Source of the DNA: Parvibaculum sp.
GTDB taxonomy: Bacteria > Pseudomonadota > Alphaproteobacteria > Parvibaculales > Parvibaculaceae
Assembly: GCA_030645235.1 (NCBI GenBank)
Contig: JAUSMV010000012.1
Coordinates: forward strand, 799,477 to 863,476
Length of the DNA: 64,000 nucleotides
Direction of reading: 5' to 3'
The position numbers and the translations under genes are program-made. Below the pieces are notes generated by a model that saw only the letters and a program-made list of their open reading frames with translations, ran no database searches and was not told the DNA's origin. Within the stretch, counting starts at the first letter, position 1; the number at the start of each line of letters is the position of its first letter. Shown piece after piece: positions 32,708 to 42,189 of this stretch.

Positions 32708-34132
32708 TCAACGTTTTTCGTGCGACGTACTCCAGCTTTCCAGATAGTCGAGGCTTTTGAGATAGGGCTTTAGCGCCAGCACGCCGAACAGTGCGCCGAG
32801 AGCCAGCGTCACCGGCGGCACGATAGCCAGTGAATAGCGCAGCATATGCTCATCACGGAAAACATAGTCGGTGACAGCCGCCACCGCTAAAGGTCCGACG
32901 CCAAGTCCGATCAGGCTCACGATGAGACCTGACAGGGCGGAGGCAAAGCCCCGCATTTGGTTCGGCATCATGTCGATGAGGGCCGAGGGGCCTACACCGG
33001 TGATGAAGGTTGCAAAGTAAGTTGCGGGTGCGATGAGCGCGAGGGCAACGTAGGGGTTGTCCATCAGCGGGGCTGCCAGCGAGAAGGGCAGCGTGGCGAC
33101 GCCCGTGAAGATCATCACGTAAATACGGCCGTTTCTGTAGCCTTTTGTCTTGATGTAATCGCCCAGCGCGCCGCCGGAGACGACGCCCAGTGTGCCGAAA
33201 ACCATGATGATGAGACCGTAGGAGGTGCCGATTTGTCCGGCGGTCCAGCCATAGGTGCGGATAAAGAAGGTGGGCACCCAGGCGGCTGTGCCATAGGCCA
33301 TCATGGCGAGAAGGGCAAAGCAGAGGTTCATGGCGATGAAGGCAAAGGCGTTTTCCTTCAGATAGTTGACCACTTCGCGGAAGGGCACCGCCACATCGCG
33401 GGTGACGCCGTCGGCGCCGGTTTCGCGCCGCATATGGCCGCGCCGCACGGGTTCTCTGAGAGTGGCGACCCAGAGGGCCACCAAAATGCCGGGCAGGCCG
33501 ACGACGAAGAAAACGAGTTGCCATGAATAGACATGGCCGATGATGGGCAGATCGAGGTCACCTACTGATGTTGCCCAGCCGATGGCTACTGCGCCGATCA
33601 CGAGCGCGAGACCTGCTCCCATATAAACGCCGACGCCGTAAACACCGATGGCAAAGCCGAGACGTTTAGGCGGGAAGTAGTCGGAAATGATGGAATAGGC
33701 CGCTGGTGTAAGGGCCGCTTCACCGACGCCGACGCCGACACGGTAGATAAAGAGTTGCCAGTAAACCTTTGCAGTACCTGATAAAGCAGTCATCATGCTC
33801 CAGGTGAAAACGCCGATAGCGATGATGCTGACGCGGTGTCGCCGGTCTACCAGCCGCCCGATGGGCAGGCCCATGATCGCGTAGAAAAAAGCAAAGGCGA
33901 TGCCGAGGAGAAGGCTCACCTGCGTATCTGAAATGGCCAGATCACGCTTCATCGGCGCGACGAGGAGGCTCAGGATTTGGCGGTCGATGAAGGAGAAGGT
34001 GTAAGCGAGAACGAAAACGCCGACTACGTACCAGGCATAGAGCCTGCTCGGATAGGGAGCGTCGCCCGGGTCGCCGACTTCCGGATGGTGACGGATTTCC
34101 TCGACTTCTGCCGCGACTTCGCTCTCAGACAT
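32708..34132 (-). CDS. MFS transporter, spinster-like
   Basis: This 474-residue protein has 12 hydrophobic segments with the major-facilitator loop motif in GLPIGRLVDRRHRVS between helices 2 and 3. The first helix carries FSFIDRQILSLLV, characteristic of the spinster (Spns-like) subgroup, common in alphaproteobacteria beside catabolic genes. The transported compound is unknown; a lipophilic organic acid is possible. It is divergent from the lytic transglycosylase gene. Confidence 0.9.
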   Translation of the reverse strand: MSESEVAAEVEEIRHHPEVGDPGDAPYPSRLYAWYVVGVFVLAYTFSFIDRQILSLLVAPMKRDLAISDTQVSLLLGIAFAFFYAIMGLPIGRLVDRRHRVSIIAIGVFTWSMMTALSGTAKVYWQLFIYRVGVGVGEAALTPAAYSIISDYFPPKRLGFAIGVYGVGVYMGAGLALVIGAVAIGWATSVGDLDLPIIGHVYSWQLVFFVVGLPGILVALWVATLREPVRRGHMRRETGADGVTRDVAVPFREVVNYLKENAFAFIAMNLCFALLAMMAYGTAAWVPTFFIRTYGWTAGQIGTSYGLIIMVFGTLGVVSGGALGDYIKTKGYRNGRIYVMIFTGVATLPFSLAAPLMDNPYVALALIAPATYFATFITGVGPSALIDMMPNQMRGFASALSGLIVSLIGLGVGPLAVAAVTDYVFRDEHMLRYSLAIVPPVTLALGALFGVLALKPYLKSLDYLESWSTSHEKR

Positions 34133-34275
34133 GTTTCCCCCCGGGTGCGGTCTCTTTGGACCAACGGGCGTCTCTTATGATTCCGGCGGACGCCCTCGTT
34201 GAAGTCTAGCGTTAAAGGTATGAGATTCCGCAAGGAAATCAGTGGTTTTCCGCGTCGCACCGGCTGTCTCAAGCT

Positions 34276-34292
34276 CTGGCACGGGCCTTGCG
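34276..34292 (+). promoter_or_regulatory. rpoN-dependent promoter: Sigma-54 (RpoN) promoter
   Basis: CTGGCACGGGCCTTGCG matches the sigma-54 consensus TGGCACG-N4-TTGC exactly: the -24 GG (34278-34279) and the -12 GC (34290-34291) are separated by ten bases. The predicted start of transcription is about 34303, some 24 bases before the start codon of the lytic transglycosylase gene. An enhancer-binding activator is required by known sigma-54 biology; its site is not identified. Confidence 0.8.
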
Positions 34293-34326
34293 ACGGTCTT
34301 GGCAGCAACGCCAAAAGGTACAGACC

Positions 34327-35367
34327 ATGAGCCTCATCTCCGCAATCGTAACGCCCTCGCATATCACCGCTGCTTTGCAGCAGGCGAGTGCAAAGACCGG
34401 CACCGATTTCAACTATTTGTTGAAGACGGCGATGCGTGAGTCAAGCCTCGATTGTAATGCAAAATCAGGGACTTCCAGTGCTTGCGGACTATTTCAGTTC
34501 ACCGAGCAAACATGGCTCGGCACGATGAAAAAAGACGGCGCGGCGCTGGGTCTGAGCGAGCAGGCCAATGCCATTTCCAGGGATTCCAATGGTCGCTATG
34601 TGGTGACAGATCCTGCCGCCCGTAGGGAAATTCTTGCCCTGCGCAATGACCCGGAAGTATCTGCCCTGATGGCCGGTGCACTGACGAATGAAAGTCGCGA
34701 CCGCCTTGAAGGTAGTCTTGGTCGTTCAGTGAACGGTGGCGAACTTTACATCGCCCATTTTCTCGGTGCCGGTGGGGCTACCAAGCTCATTTCTAGCGCG
34801 GAAGAGACACCCAATGTTTCTGCAGCCACGCTTTTCCCGCAGGCCGCCGCCGCCAATCGTTCGATTTTCTACAACAAGGACGGTTCGGCGCGTTCGGTGA
34901 GCGAGGTCTATGACAATCTCATCTCCAAACATCGCAGCACGACGACCGATGGTTCGTCCAGCGATGTCGCAACATTGAAGCCGGGCCGCGGCGCGCAGCC
35001 GCGTAGTCTTGGTCAGCTTCCTGTTGATTTCCAAAATTTCAGCGCCGCGATTTCGGATGCCGCTAATGACACTGGCGAAGCCCGCGCCGCTTCTTACAGC
35101 GCCTATGTGGCTCCGTCCTTCAATCGCGGTAGCGGTGCCTCGGTCACAAGCATCGGCGGTCGTTCGACCATGACCATGTCGCCGGATGTGGTGCAGATTC
35201 TTGCTTCGCTCGACACACCGGAGATGAGCAAAGCCAGTGACTTGAAGGTTGATAGCGACAAGCGGGATGAGCGCGAAGATCGTGCCGCACGGGCCGACGA
35301 AGCCCGCGTCACTGAGCGTCGCGAAGCCCGCATGATGACGCCGCGCGGCAGCCACTACGTCGGTTAA
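34327..35367 (+). CDS. Lytic transglycosylase (SLT domain) protein, possibly flagellum-associated
   Basis: This 346-residue protein has an SLT-type domain in its first 150 residues: LLKTAMRESSLDCNAKSG with the catalytic Glu38-Ser39, ACGLFQFTEQTWLG, and GGELYIAHFLGAGGATKLI. It has no signal peptide or membrane anchor, so it would have to be exported another way, as flagellar rod-type muramidases can be. The C-terminal 100 residues are low in order and end in a strongly charged helix. The sigma-54 promoter upstream fits a flagellar or cell-cycle role, which is inference. Confidence 0.85.
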   Translation: MSLISAIVTPSHITAALQQASAKTGTDFNYLLKTAMRESSLDCNAKSGTSSACGLFQFTEQTWLGTMKKDGAALGLSEQANAISRDSNGRYVVTDPAARREILALRNDPEVSALMAGALTNESRDRLEGSLGRSVNGGELYIAHFLGAGGATKLISSAEETPNVSAATLFPQAAAANRSIFYNKDGSARSVSEVYDNLISKHRSTTTDGSSSDVATLKPGRGAQPRSLGQLPVDFQNFSAAISDAANDTGEARAASYSAYVAPSFNRGSGASVTSIGGRSTMTMSPDVVQILASLDTPEMSKASDLKVDSDKRDEREDRAARADEARVTERREARMMTPRGSHYVG

Positions 35368-35391
35368 GCAGAGCGGTCTAACGTGCTGCTC

Positions 35392-36594
35392 TCATGACGC
35401 AATCGTCTTTGTCGCGATGAGCTTTTCAATATCTTCGGCTGTGTAGCCGTGCTTCATCAAAACGGCATGCGTATGTTCGCCTAAAAAGGGTGATGGGCCC
35501 TTGGGCGCATCGCTTTCGCCCGAAAAGCGGATTGGCGAAGCAGGCGAGAGATAAGTGCCCTCGCTGCCGTTGTTTTGCACTTTCACGTAGGCACCCGCTG
35601 CAATGGCTTGCGGGTCTTGGGCGACTTCCGCGGGGCGCATCAGCGGTGCCCAGATCATGTCTTCGGCGTCGAACTTTTCTTTCCAATAGTCAATCGTCTG
35701 CTGGCCGAAAGCTTCGTCGAAAATATCGACCATCGCGACTGAGTTGATGCGGCGGGCCTTCGGGGTCGCGAAGCGCTCGTCGGTTTCAAGTTCCGGACGA
35801 CCGATGACCTTGAGTACGGCTTTCCAGTCCACCGATCCTTGGCGCGGCACGATCACGAACCATTCATCGCCCTTGGCTTTGAAGAAGTTATTCATGGGAG
35901 CGATGGACTCATGGCGCGATTTGGTTGAGCCGAGCTTGCCATACATGAGCTGCGTGGCTGTGTCCGATCCCGCCGCATAGATACCCGCGCGGATGAGTGA
36001 CGCTTCGACAAGGCGACCCTTGCCGGTTGTCTGGCGCTCGATGATGGCGGCGAGAATACCGCCCACTGTTGCCATGCTGGTCGTGTGATCACCGATGCCG
36101 GTGCGCAATGTTGTCGGCTCCGCGCCCTTTACCGTTTGCAGCCAACCGATGCCGGAGCGGGCGTAGAAGGCGGCAATGTCGAAGCCCGGGCGGTCGCGTT
36201 CCGCACCTTCAAGCCCATAGCCCGTGACGCTTGCATAGACGAGGCGGGGGTTGATCGCGGAGAGGGAGGCATAGTCGAGACCGGAACGCTCAAGTCCGCC
36301 GGGGCGGACATTGGTGAGAAACACGTCGGCATCTTTGATGAGCCGCTTAATGGCTTCGACGCCTTCGGGCGTCTGCGTGTTGATCGCCACACCCTGCTTG
36401 CCGCGATTATCGAGATCGAAAATCGGGCTGCCTTTGAGATGGTCCGCGCCCATATTCGCCATCGTGTAGCGCATGGGGCAACCGCTGAGCGGCTCGACCT
36501 TGATGACCTCCGCGCCCCAGTCAGCCAGAATGCCGCCGGCACCCGGTGCCGCAATATAGGTCGCCAATTCAATGACCTTGATACCTTCGAGCAT
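35392..36594 (-). CDS. CaiB/BaiF family (class III) CoA transferase
   Basis: This 400-residue enzyme starts at ATG 36594 (ribosome-binding site GAGAGGGA) with MLEGIKVIELATYIAAPGAG and contains DWGAEVIKVEPLSG, FDLDNRGKQGVAIN (the conserved catalytic Asp region) and IGDHTTSMATVGGILAAIIE. Class III transferases move CoA between a donor acyl-CoA (often formyl-, succinyl- or butyrobetainyl-CoA) and an acid. The acid here is unknown. It is transcribed with the PEP-mutase-like gene upstream (77 bases apart). Confidence 0.9.
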   Translation of the reverse strand: MLEGIKVIELATYIAAPGAGGILADWGAEVIKVEPLSGCPMRYTMANMGADHLKGSPIFDLDNRGKQGVAINTQTPEGVEAIKRLIKDADVFLTNVRPGGLERSGLDYASLSAINPRLVYASVTGYGLEGAERDRPGFDIAAFYARSGIGWLQTVKGAEPTTLRTGIGDHTTSMATVGGILAAIIERQTTGKGRLVEASLIRAGIYAAGSDTATQLMYGKLGSTKSRHESIAPMNNFFKAKGDEWFVIVPRQGSVDWKAVLKVIGRPELETDERFATPKARRINSVAMVDIFDEAFGQQTIDYWKEKFDAEDMIWAPLMRPAEVAQDPQAIAAGAYVKVQNNGSEGTYLSPASPIRFSGESDAPKGPSPFLGEHTHAVLMKHGYTAEDIEKLIATKTIAS

Positions 36595-36671
36595 GTCCGT
36601 CCCTCTCAATGTCTTGTTGGGGCGGATCATCCATGATTCAGCTTGTGAGTCAAAGTGCGCGAGCACGAAGC

Positions 36672-37466
36672 TCAGCTTGCCCTTGCGACACCTGTCGCAA
36701 AGTAATCCTTCGCGGTCGCTTCGAGCCGCGCCAGCATGTCGAACATAGGCCATGCCCCAAGGCTGATGCGGGCGACGCCGTATTTGGCGAGTTCGGCAGC
36801 GGAAGGTGCCGCGGGATGCGCCATGATGTTGACGGGGAGGGCGACGGCTTTGCAGACTTTCTCGATGAGAGCAGGGTCGAGAAGCCCCGGTATGAAGAAG
36901 CCGCTGGCACCGGCTTTGGCGTAAGCAAGTCCGCGTTCAATCGCCTGATCGACCATGGCGGCATCATGCGTTTCACGCTTGGCTCTCAAAAAAATGTCGG
37001 TGCGGGCATTGATGAAGAAGGGGATGCCTGCCTTGTCGGCGGCAGCGCGCGCTCCGGCGATGCGGGCGCTTTGTGTCTCAACTGGAAATATCCCTTCGCC
37101 GCCGATCACCTGATCTTCGAAATTCATGCCGATGCCGCCTGCCGCGATGATGAGTGAAACGGTTTCACCGACGATGGCAGGCGCGTGGCCGTAGCCCGAC
37201 TCCGCATCGACCGACACCGGCAGATCGACGGTCGAGGTGATTTCTCTGACGCTTGTAATCAGCAGATCGCGGGACAGGTTTTCTTTGTCCGTAGTACCAT
37301 GGGCGTTAGCAACGGCATAGCTTGATGTGGCGAGCGCCGTCGCACCGGCTTTGGTGACAGCTTGCGCAGAGATGGCGTCCCAGATGTTGAAGAGTTTGAC
37401 CGGATCACCTTTGCGGTGAAGGGCGGCGAAGGCCTCTGCGCGGGCTTTTTGAGTGGCTTTGTCCAT
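36672..37466 (-). CDS. Isocitrate lyase/PEP mutase superfamily protein
   Basis: This 264-residue barrel enzyme has the family segments LFNIWDAISAQAV, LPVSVDAESGYG (metal-binding Asp-Glu pair) and GIGMNFEDQVIG. The proper KKCGH motif of isocitrate lyase is absent, so it is not a glyoxylate-cycle enzyme; oxaloacetate decarboxylase, 2-methylisocitrate lyase-like and phosphonate activities are all known in this subgroup. ATG 37466 (ribosome-binding site GAGGA) is chosen over a TTG at 37472. Confidence 0.88.
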   Translation of the reverse strand: MDKATQKARAEAFAALHRKGDPVKLFNIWDAISAQAVTKAGATALATSSYAVANAHGTTDKENLSRDLLITSVREITSTVDLPVSVDAESGYGHAPAIVGETVSLIIAAGGIGMNFEDQVIGGEGIFPVETQSARIAGARAAADKAGIPFFINARTDIFLRAKRETHDAAMVDQAIERGLAYAKAGASGFFIPGLLDPALIEKVCKAVALPVNIMAHPAAPSAAELAKYGVARISLGAWPMFDMLARLEATAKDYFATGVARAS

Positions 37467-37587
37467 GGTCAATCCTCTTTTTGAATCCTATGTAGTGAAG
37501 ACGTTTCAGCACGGCACTTTGTGACTGTTCGGCACTGCCTGCTCGCTGAAAAAGGACTCCAATGAGACCGGATGCTGCTTCGGGTGG

Positions 37588-38046
37588 TCAGGCCACCAAT
37601 GCTTCGGCAGGCAGGCCGCTCTGGCGGCAGAGTGATGCCAGATCGAAATTGAAACTTTCATAAATGCAGCGCCCGTCGCGAAAACGAAAGACGATGAAGA
37701 CCGGCACTTCGGCTCTTGTTCCGTTGCCTCTGCGGTTTGCAAATTCGCCCGTCAGTGTAACACGAATACGGCCCCAGCCGATCATGTCTTCGCCTGCGAA
37801 TGCCGAGTTCTCGAGCGCGACTTCATAGTCGGGGAAGATCTGGAAGAAGATGCCAAGTTGCGCACGCACTTCGTCTGCACCGCGTCCGACGGTTCCGAAG
37901 GGTGGCGTCTCAAGCACAATATCGGGATGATAAATGCGCATGGCCTCGTCGATGTCCTGACGGCTTTTGGCGACGGCGAGTGCCGTGGCGATGGTCTGCA
38001 TGTCTGTATTGGAGGATGCGGTGTGAACGGAATTGACGTCGGGCAT
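37588..38046 (-). CDS. SnoaL-like (NTF2 fold) protein
   Basis: This 152-residue protein has the NTF2-like fold in its length and pattern: ALAVAKSRQDIDEAMRIYHPD, the strand LETPPFGTVG, ADEVRAQLGIFFQIFPDYEV, and a C-terminal sheet with VPVFIVFRFRDGRCIYESFNF. It lies upstream of the PEP-mutase-like and CoA transferase genes in the same direction (about 120 bases away). Its activity is unknown; polyketide cyclase-like hydratase or isomerase roles are possible. Confidence 0.75.
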   Translation of the reverse strand: MPDVNSVHTASSNTDMQTIATALAVAKSRQDIDEAMRIYHPDIVLETPPFGTVGRGADEVRAQLGIFFQIFPDYEVALENSAFAGEDMIGWGRIRVTLTGEFANRRGNGTRAEVPVFIVFRFRDGRCIYESFNFDLASLCRQSGLPAEALVA

Positions 38047-38398
38047 GGTTCATTTCCTTATGCAGATGATCGGACACTTAGAGGCTGAAGATCTGTTAAT
38101 GAAAAGGGCCAATTCCGGTCATCGCGCGGAACCAAAAGGCGCAGAAATGTTCAATTACCTGAACGATTACCTGTGTGTGACGTTTAACGATTATTAGAAA
38201 ATGCAGGTTGAAGATGCGCGTGTGGTACGGCGGGACCCCGCTCATAAATGAGAAAATTGAATTACTTCGTTGAGAATGCGTTAAAGACTTTAGTCTATTT
38301 TCAATTCTGTCACTTGTGCCTTGTCATTCGTGAAGGTCTCCGTTGCGTCCGTGTTTCTAACTTTGAAAAGATAGCCCGAAGTCAACGGATTCCGATCC
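38047..38398. other. Intergenic region between SnoaL-like and DUF2336 genes
   Basis: These 352 bases separate divergent genes and hold two promoters. No open frame of note is seen. AATTACCTGAACGATTACCTG (around 38153-38173) contains a direct repeat of ATTACCTG that may be a regulator site; it is not matched to a known protein. The stretch is A+T rich (notably 38240-38310) compared with the surroundings. Confidence 0.4.
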
Positions 38399-39541
38399 AT
38401 GTCGCAGCAACCGCCCTATGAGCGTCTGACTCTCGCCAATGTCGATCATCTGTTTTCAGAGCCGACAGAGGATGTGCGTGAGCAGATTGCTTTCAAGGTG
38501 GCGTCTCAGTTCGGCAATGTGGTTCTGACGCCGCGTGAGCGCGAATTGGCGCGAGAAATTCTGGGCTATCTCGTTCTCGATGTGTCGGTGCTGGTGCGCA
38601 AAGCTCTGTCCGGTGCGTTGAGCGATCTGCCTGATGCGCCGTATGATATTGTGCTGCATCTGGCCCATGACGTTGATGAAGTGGCGCAGCCGCTTCTCGA
38701 AAATTCGCCTGTCTTTACCGATCAGGATTTGGCCGAGCTGGTTCTCTCAGGCACAGTGCATCGTCAGGTCATCATTGCAAGCCGCCCCAATCTCGGACCG
38801 GAAGCAAGCGGCGCCATTGCGCGCAAGGCTGATCGTGACGCGGTGCTGGTGCTGATTGCCAATGATGGTGTAATCCTGCGCCCCGATGTGCTTGACAGCA
38901 TCATTCAACGCTATGCGGATGATGAAGATATTCTGGACCCGATGGCGCGGCGCACCGATCTGCCGATGCGCATTGTGGAGCGGATCGTGACTTTCGTTTC
39001 TTCGAGCCTGCGCGAACACCTTGTCGAGCTGCATCGCGTTGATCCCGCCATTGCCGCCGTGCTGGAAGGTCAGGCCCGTGAGCGCACGCTCGTTGCCATG
39101 ATGGATCGCGCGAACGGCAATAATCTCGATGGCTTGCTTGAGCAGTTGATTGCTACGGACATGCTCACCCCATCTATTTTGCTGCGTGCTGTCTGCGCGG
39201 GTGAGATCGAATTTGTCATCAAAGGTCTCGCAATTTTGACGTCGATCCAAACCGAACGTGCCAGACGCCTCATCTGCGATGTTGGTGATCTGGGTTTTCG
39301 CGCGCTTCATGCCCGCGCCGGTTTGCCGGAGCTTTACTATCCGGCCTTTCGCGGCGCGCTTGATGTGATGCTTGAGCTTCAGGCCGCGGGCTCGGAGCCT
39401 GACAAGGCCGCGTTCAGTTGCCTCGTCATGGATCGCATCGGGCCACTCTATCGCGATGTCCGCGCTGATGACCTTGAATTGCTGCTCGACCGGCTGACGC
39501 GGGCCGCCTGTGCGACGCCTTGGGCCGTACGCGCCGCTTAA
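38399..39541 (+). CDS. DUF2336 domain-containing protein
   Basis: This 380-residue protein is helical throughout, with an opening of the type expected for DUF2336: DVREQIAFKVASQFGNVVLT, ILGYLVLDVSVLVRKALS, and EVAQPLLENSPVFTDQDLAEL. The helices look like HEAT-type repeats. The family is almost restricted to alphaproteobacteria and is unassigned; some members are linked to cell-cycle or stress regulation. It stands alone, upstream of the thiolase gene (about 70 bases). Confidence 0.8.
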   Translation: MSQQPPYERLTLANVDHLFSEPTEDVREQIAFKVASQFGNVVLTPRERELAREILGYLVLDVSVLVRKALSGALSDLPDAPYDIVLHLAHDVDEVAQPLLENSPVFTDQDLAELVLSGTVHRQVIIASRPNLGPEASGAIARKADRDAVLVLIANDGVILRPDVLDSIIQRYADDEDILDPMARRTDLPMRIVERIVTFVSSSLREHLVELHRVDPAIAAVLEGQARERTLVAMMDRANGNNLDGLLEQLIATDMLTPSILLRAVCAGEIEFVIKGLAILTSIQTERARRLICDVGDLGFRALHARAGLPELYYPAFRGALDVMLELQAAGSEPDKAAFSCLVMDRIGPLYRDVRADDLELLLDRLTRAACATPWAVRAA

Positions 39542-39613
39542 CGCGCATTTCTCAATCTTCACGTCAGCCAATCTAGCTGCTAGGTTCGCCCCCTCTTTAT
39601 GACGGGGATGATA

Positions 39614-40828
39614 ATGAACCACACCATGCGCGAAGCCTATATTTGTGATGCCGTCCGCACGCCTATCGGGCGCTATGCCGGATCGTTATCGTCGATCCGT
39701 GCCGACGATCTGGGCGCTGTCCCCTTGATGGCGTTGATGGAGCGTAATCCGTCGATCAATTGGGAGCGTGTGGATGATGTGATTTTCGGCTGCGCCAATC
39801 AGGCGGGTGAAGATAATCGCAATGTGGCACGCATGTCGTCGCTGCTCGCGGGTTTGCCTGACACGCTCGGCGGCTCGACCATCAATCGTCTTTGCGGCTC
39901 CGGTATGGATGCGGTCGGCACAGCGGCGCGCGCGATCAAATCGGGTGATGCGGAGTTGATGATTGCGGGTGGCGTTGAAAGCATGTCGCGCGCGCCGTTT
40001 GTGATGGGCAAGGCGACGTCGGCCTTCTCGCGTGATGCTCAAATCTATGACACCACAATCGGCTGGCGGTTTATCAATCCGCTGATGAACAAGCAATATG
40101 GTACGCACTCTATGCCGGAGACGGCGGAGAATGTTGCCGAGGAATTTCAGATTTCGCGGGCTGATCAGGACGCTTTCGCTGTGCGCAGTCAGCAACGCGC
40201 CGGTACGGCCATGGCATCGGGCCGTTTTGCGCGCGAGATTGTGCCGGTTACGATCAAAGCGAAAAAGGGCGAGACAGTTGTGAGCGAGGACGAGCATCCG
40301 CGTCCTGACACGACCTATGAACAACTTTCCAAATTGCCGACGCCGTTCCGTCAAGGCGGTACAGTGACGGCGGGCAATGCGTCGGGTGTCAATGATGGTG
40401 CCTGCGCTCTCGTGATTGCATCGGCCGAAGCCGCGAAGACACACGGGCTGACACCCCGCGCGCGCATCGTGGCGATGGCGAGCGCCGGTGTGCCGCCGCG
40501 CATCATGGGCATCGGACCCGCTCCGGCGACGCGCAAGGTACTGGAAAAAGCGGGTCTCAATATCGGCGATATTGAAGTCATCGAACTCAACGAAGCTTTT
40601 GCGAGCCAGGGTCTTGCTGTGCTGCGCGATCTCGGCCTTTCGGATGATGCGGAATTTGTTAATCCCAATGGCGGCGCGATTGCGCTTGGTCATCCGCTCG
40701 GCATGAGTGGTGCGCGTCTTGTAACAACGGCGATGTATGAGCTTGAGGAACGCAAGGCCCGCTATGCGCTTTGCACTATGTGCATCGGCGTCGGGCAGGG
40801 CATCGCGATGATCATCGAAAGAGTCTGA
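39614..40828 (+). CDS. Acetyl-CoA C-acyltransferase / 3-oxoadipyl-CoA thiolase-like
   Basis: This 404-residue thiolase has the nucleophile cysteine in [14 protein letters not shown], the GHP motif [15 protein letters not shown] and the C-terminal catalytic [13 protein letters not shown]. It is close to PcaF-type 3-oxoadipyl-CoA thiolases (opening [20 protein letters not shown]), but the family's chain-length specificity cannot be read from this. Several ATGs lie within 27 bases; 39614 has the Shine-Dalgarno GACGGGG at the right spacing. No other phenylacetate or beta-ketoadipate genes are nearby. Confidence 0.9.
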   Translation: MNHTMREAYICDAVRTPIGRYAGSLSSIRADDLGAVPLMALMERNPSINWERVDDVIFGCANQAGEDNRNVARMSSLLAGLPDTLGGSTINRLCGSGMDAVGTAARAIKSGDAELMIAGGVESMSRAPFVMGKATSAFSRDAQIYDTTIGWRFINPLMNKQYGTHSMPETAENVAEEFQISRADQDAFAVRSQQRAGTAMASGRFAREIVPVTIKAKKGETVVSEDEHPRPDTTYEQLSKLPTPFRQGGTVTAGNASGVNDGACALVIASAEAAKTHGLTPRARIVAMASAGVPPRIMGIGPAPATRKVLEKAGLNIGDIEVIELNEAFASQGLAVLRDLGLSDDAEFVNPNGGAIALGHPLGMSGARLVTTAMYELEERKARYALCTMCIGVGQGIAMIIERV

Positions 40829-40830
40829 AA

Positions 40831-41994
40831 TTAAAAGCCGAAGGCGCGGGCGAGAAAGCCCCTCGGCTTTTGCTTCGGTTTGCGCACGCGCAGGCGGATC
40901 GGCTGATCGATGCCTGCGATGCGGCGACCGTGACGCGGGCGGCGTCGCAGCAGCGCGACAAGGCGACGACCGGGGAAGAAGCAGACGGGATCAAGGGCGC
41001 CCGCGCAGACTTCAACATCATCGAAGCCGGGAATGGCGATGTCGTGATCTGTGAAATCCAGTTCGAAGCTCAGAGGCTCCGTGTTTTCGTTGGCTGCTGA
41101 GATATGTTCGGGTTCATGGCTTGTTGGCGCGACGGTCTCATCGTCCAGCGGGTTTTCGAGTTGCAGGACATTGTCGTCTTCGTCATTCGCAAGGATGAGG
41201 TCATCACGCATGTCCTGCGCGAAGCTCCAGCCCAGAAGTTCACCGGCGCTGCGCGGGCGGCAGATATGCGTGCCCTGCGCGGAGGTGAAACCAACAGCGG
41301 AGAGACCTGAGAGCGTTGCTTCGTCTTCGACGCCGACGGCAGTGGCGGACAGCCCTTGCGAGGTGGCGAGCGCAACGCGGCGACCGATAAAGCCGAGACC
41401 TGATTGGCGGACGTGGCGGGCAAAGCGGATGATGGCCGCGCCGGAGATTTTAACTTCGGAAAAATAGGCGGGCGTTACATATTCAGACGGCACGACAACG
41501 GCACCGCCGCCATCAAGCGCGGTGTGAAAACCAAGGCGGCGCATTTCAGAGATGACACGGGCCGAGCCTTCGGCATTGCGGGCGAAAACACCTTCGGGAA
41601 TTTCGAGTGTGACTTCGCTCGGGTCAAGACCGCGTTCACCGATGATGCCTGCGAGCACGCCGGGCAGTGTCGGATCGGAGAGATCGCTGCCTGACAGATT
41701 GATTGAGACCGGCCAATGCTGACCATGCGCATGCCAATGGACCATGGCATCGGCGGCGGCGGCGACGACAAAACGTGTCAGATCAACGCTGCGTTCGCGT
41801 CTTTCAAAAAAGGACAGGAACAGGCCCGGCGGCATCAGCCCGTAGTCGGGATGATCCCAACGAACATAGGCTTCCGCTGCGAGAACCTGACCGGTCGCGA
41901 GATCGATCTTGGGCTGGAACACGAGAAACAGATGACCCGCTTCAAGCGCGAGGTCGATGTCCCGGTTGGTCAGCCGAAAGGAACTGCTGTACAT
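40831..41994 (-). CDS. Degenerate EAL domain protein
   Basis: This 387-residue protein is an EAL (c-di-GMP phosphodiesterase) domain over residues 10-260, but the catalytic sites are altered: AEAYVRWDHP keeps Glu41 (EAY for EAL), INLSGSDL is kept, LEIPEGVF is kept, but the metal-binding DDFG pair reads DGGG (in ALDGGGAVVVPSEYV) and the KID motif reads KIS. A catalytically inactive effector that may still bind c-di-GMP is likely. The C-terminal 120 residues are acidic, then basic (RRRPRHGRR), not recognised. Confidence 0.8.
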   Translation of the reverse strand: MYSSSFRLTNRDIDLALEAGHLFLVFQPKIDLATGQVLAAEAYVRWDHPDYGLMPPGLFLSFFERRERSVDLTRFVVAAAADAMVHWHAHGQHWPVSINLSGSDLSDPTLPGVLAGIIGERGLDPSEVTLEIPEGVFARNAEGSARVISEMRRLGFHTALDGGGAVVVPSEYVTPAYFSEVKISGAAIIRFARHVRQSGLGFIGRRVALATSQGLSATAVGVEDEATLSGLSAVGFTSAQGTHICRPRSAGELLGWSFAQDMRDDLILANDEDDNVLQLENPLDDETVAPTSHEPEHISAANENTEPLSFELDFTDHDIAIPGFDDVEVCAGALDPVCFFPGRRLVALLRRRPRHGRRIAGIDQPIRLRVRKPKQKPRGFLARAFGF

Positions 41995-42189
41995 GTGAAA
42001 GCCAAATTCTTTGGTCGCGTCTTGCCCAATCTGCCATCAATGCAGACCTCACTTCGCGATCACTGTCGCAACCGCGGGTTTAGGCATACTTAATATTTGG
42101 GACGGGATCAGCGACAGGCTTGCTATCTCGTTAAACAACAAGAACCAATTCGAATAAACTGTAAGAAAACGATACAGGGGAGAGCGTGA

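Noticed and set aside
38240..38320. A CtrA-type site (TTAA-N7-TTAA) upstream of the DUF2336 gene
   Set aside because: Only half-sites (GTTAAAG, TTTAACG) are present and they do not have the right spacing.
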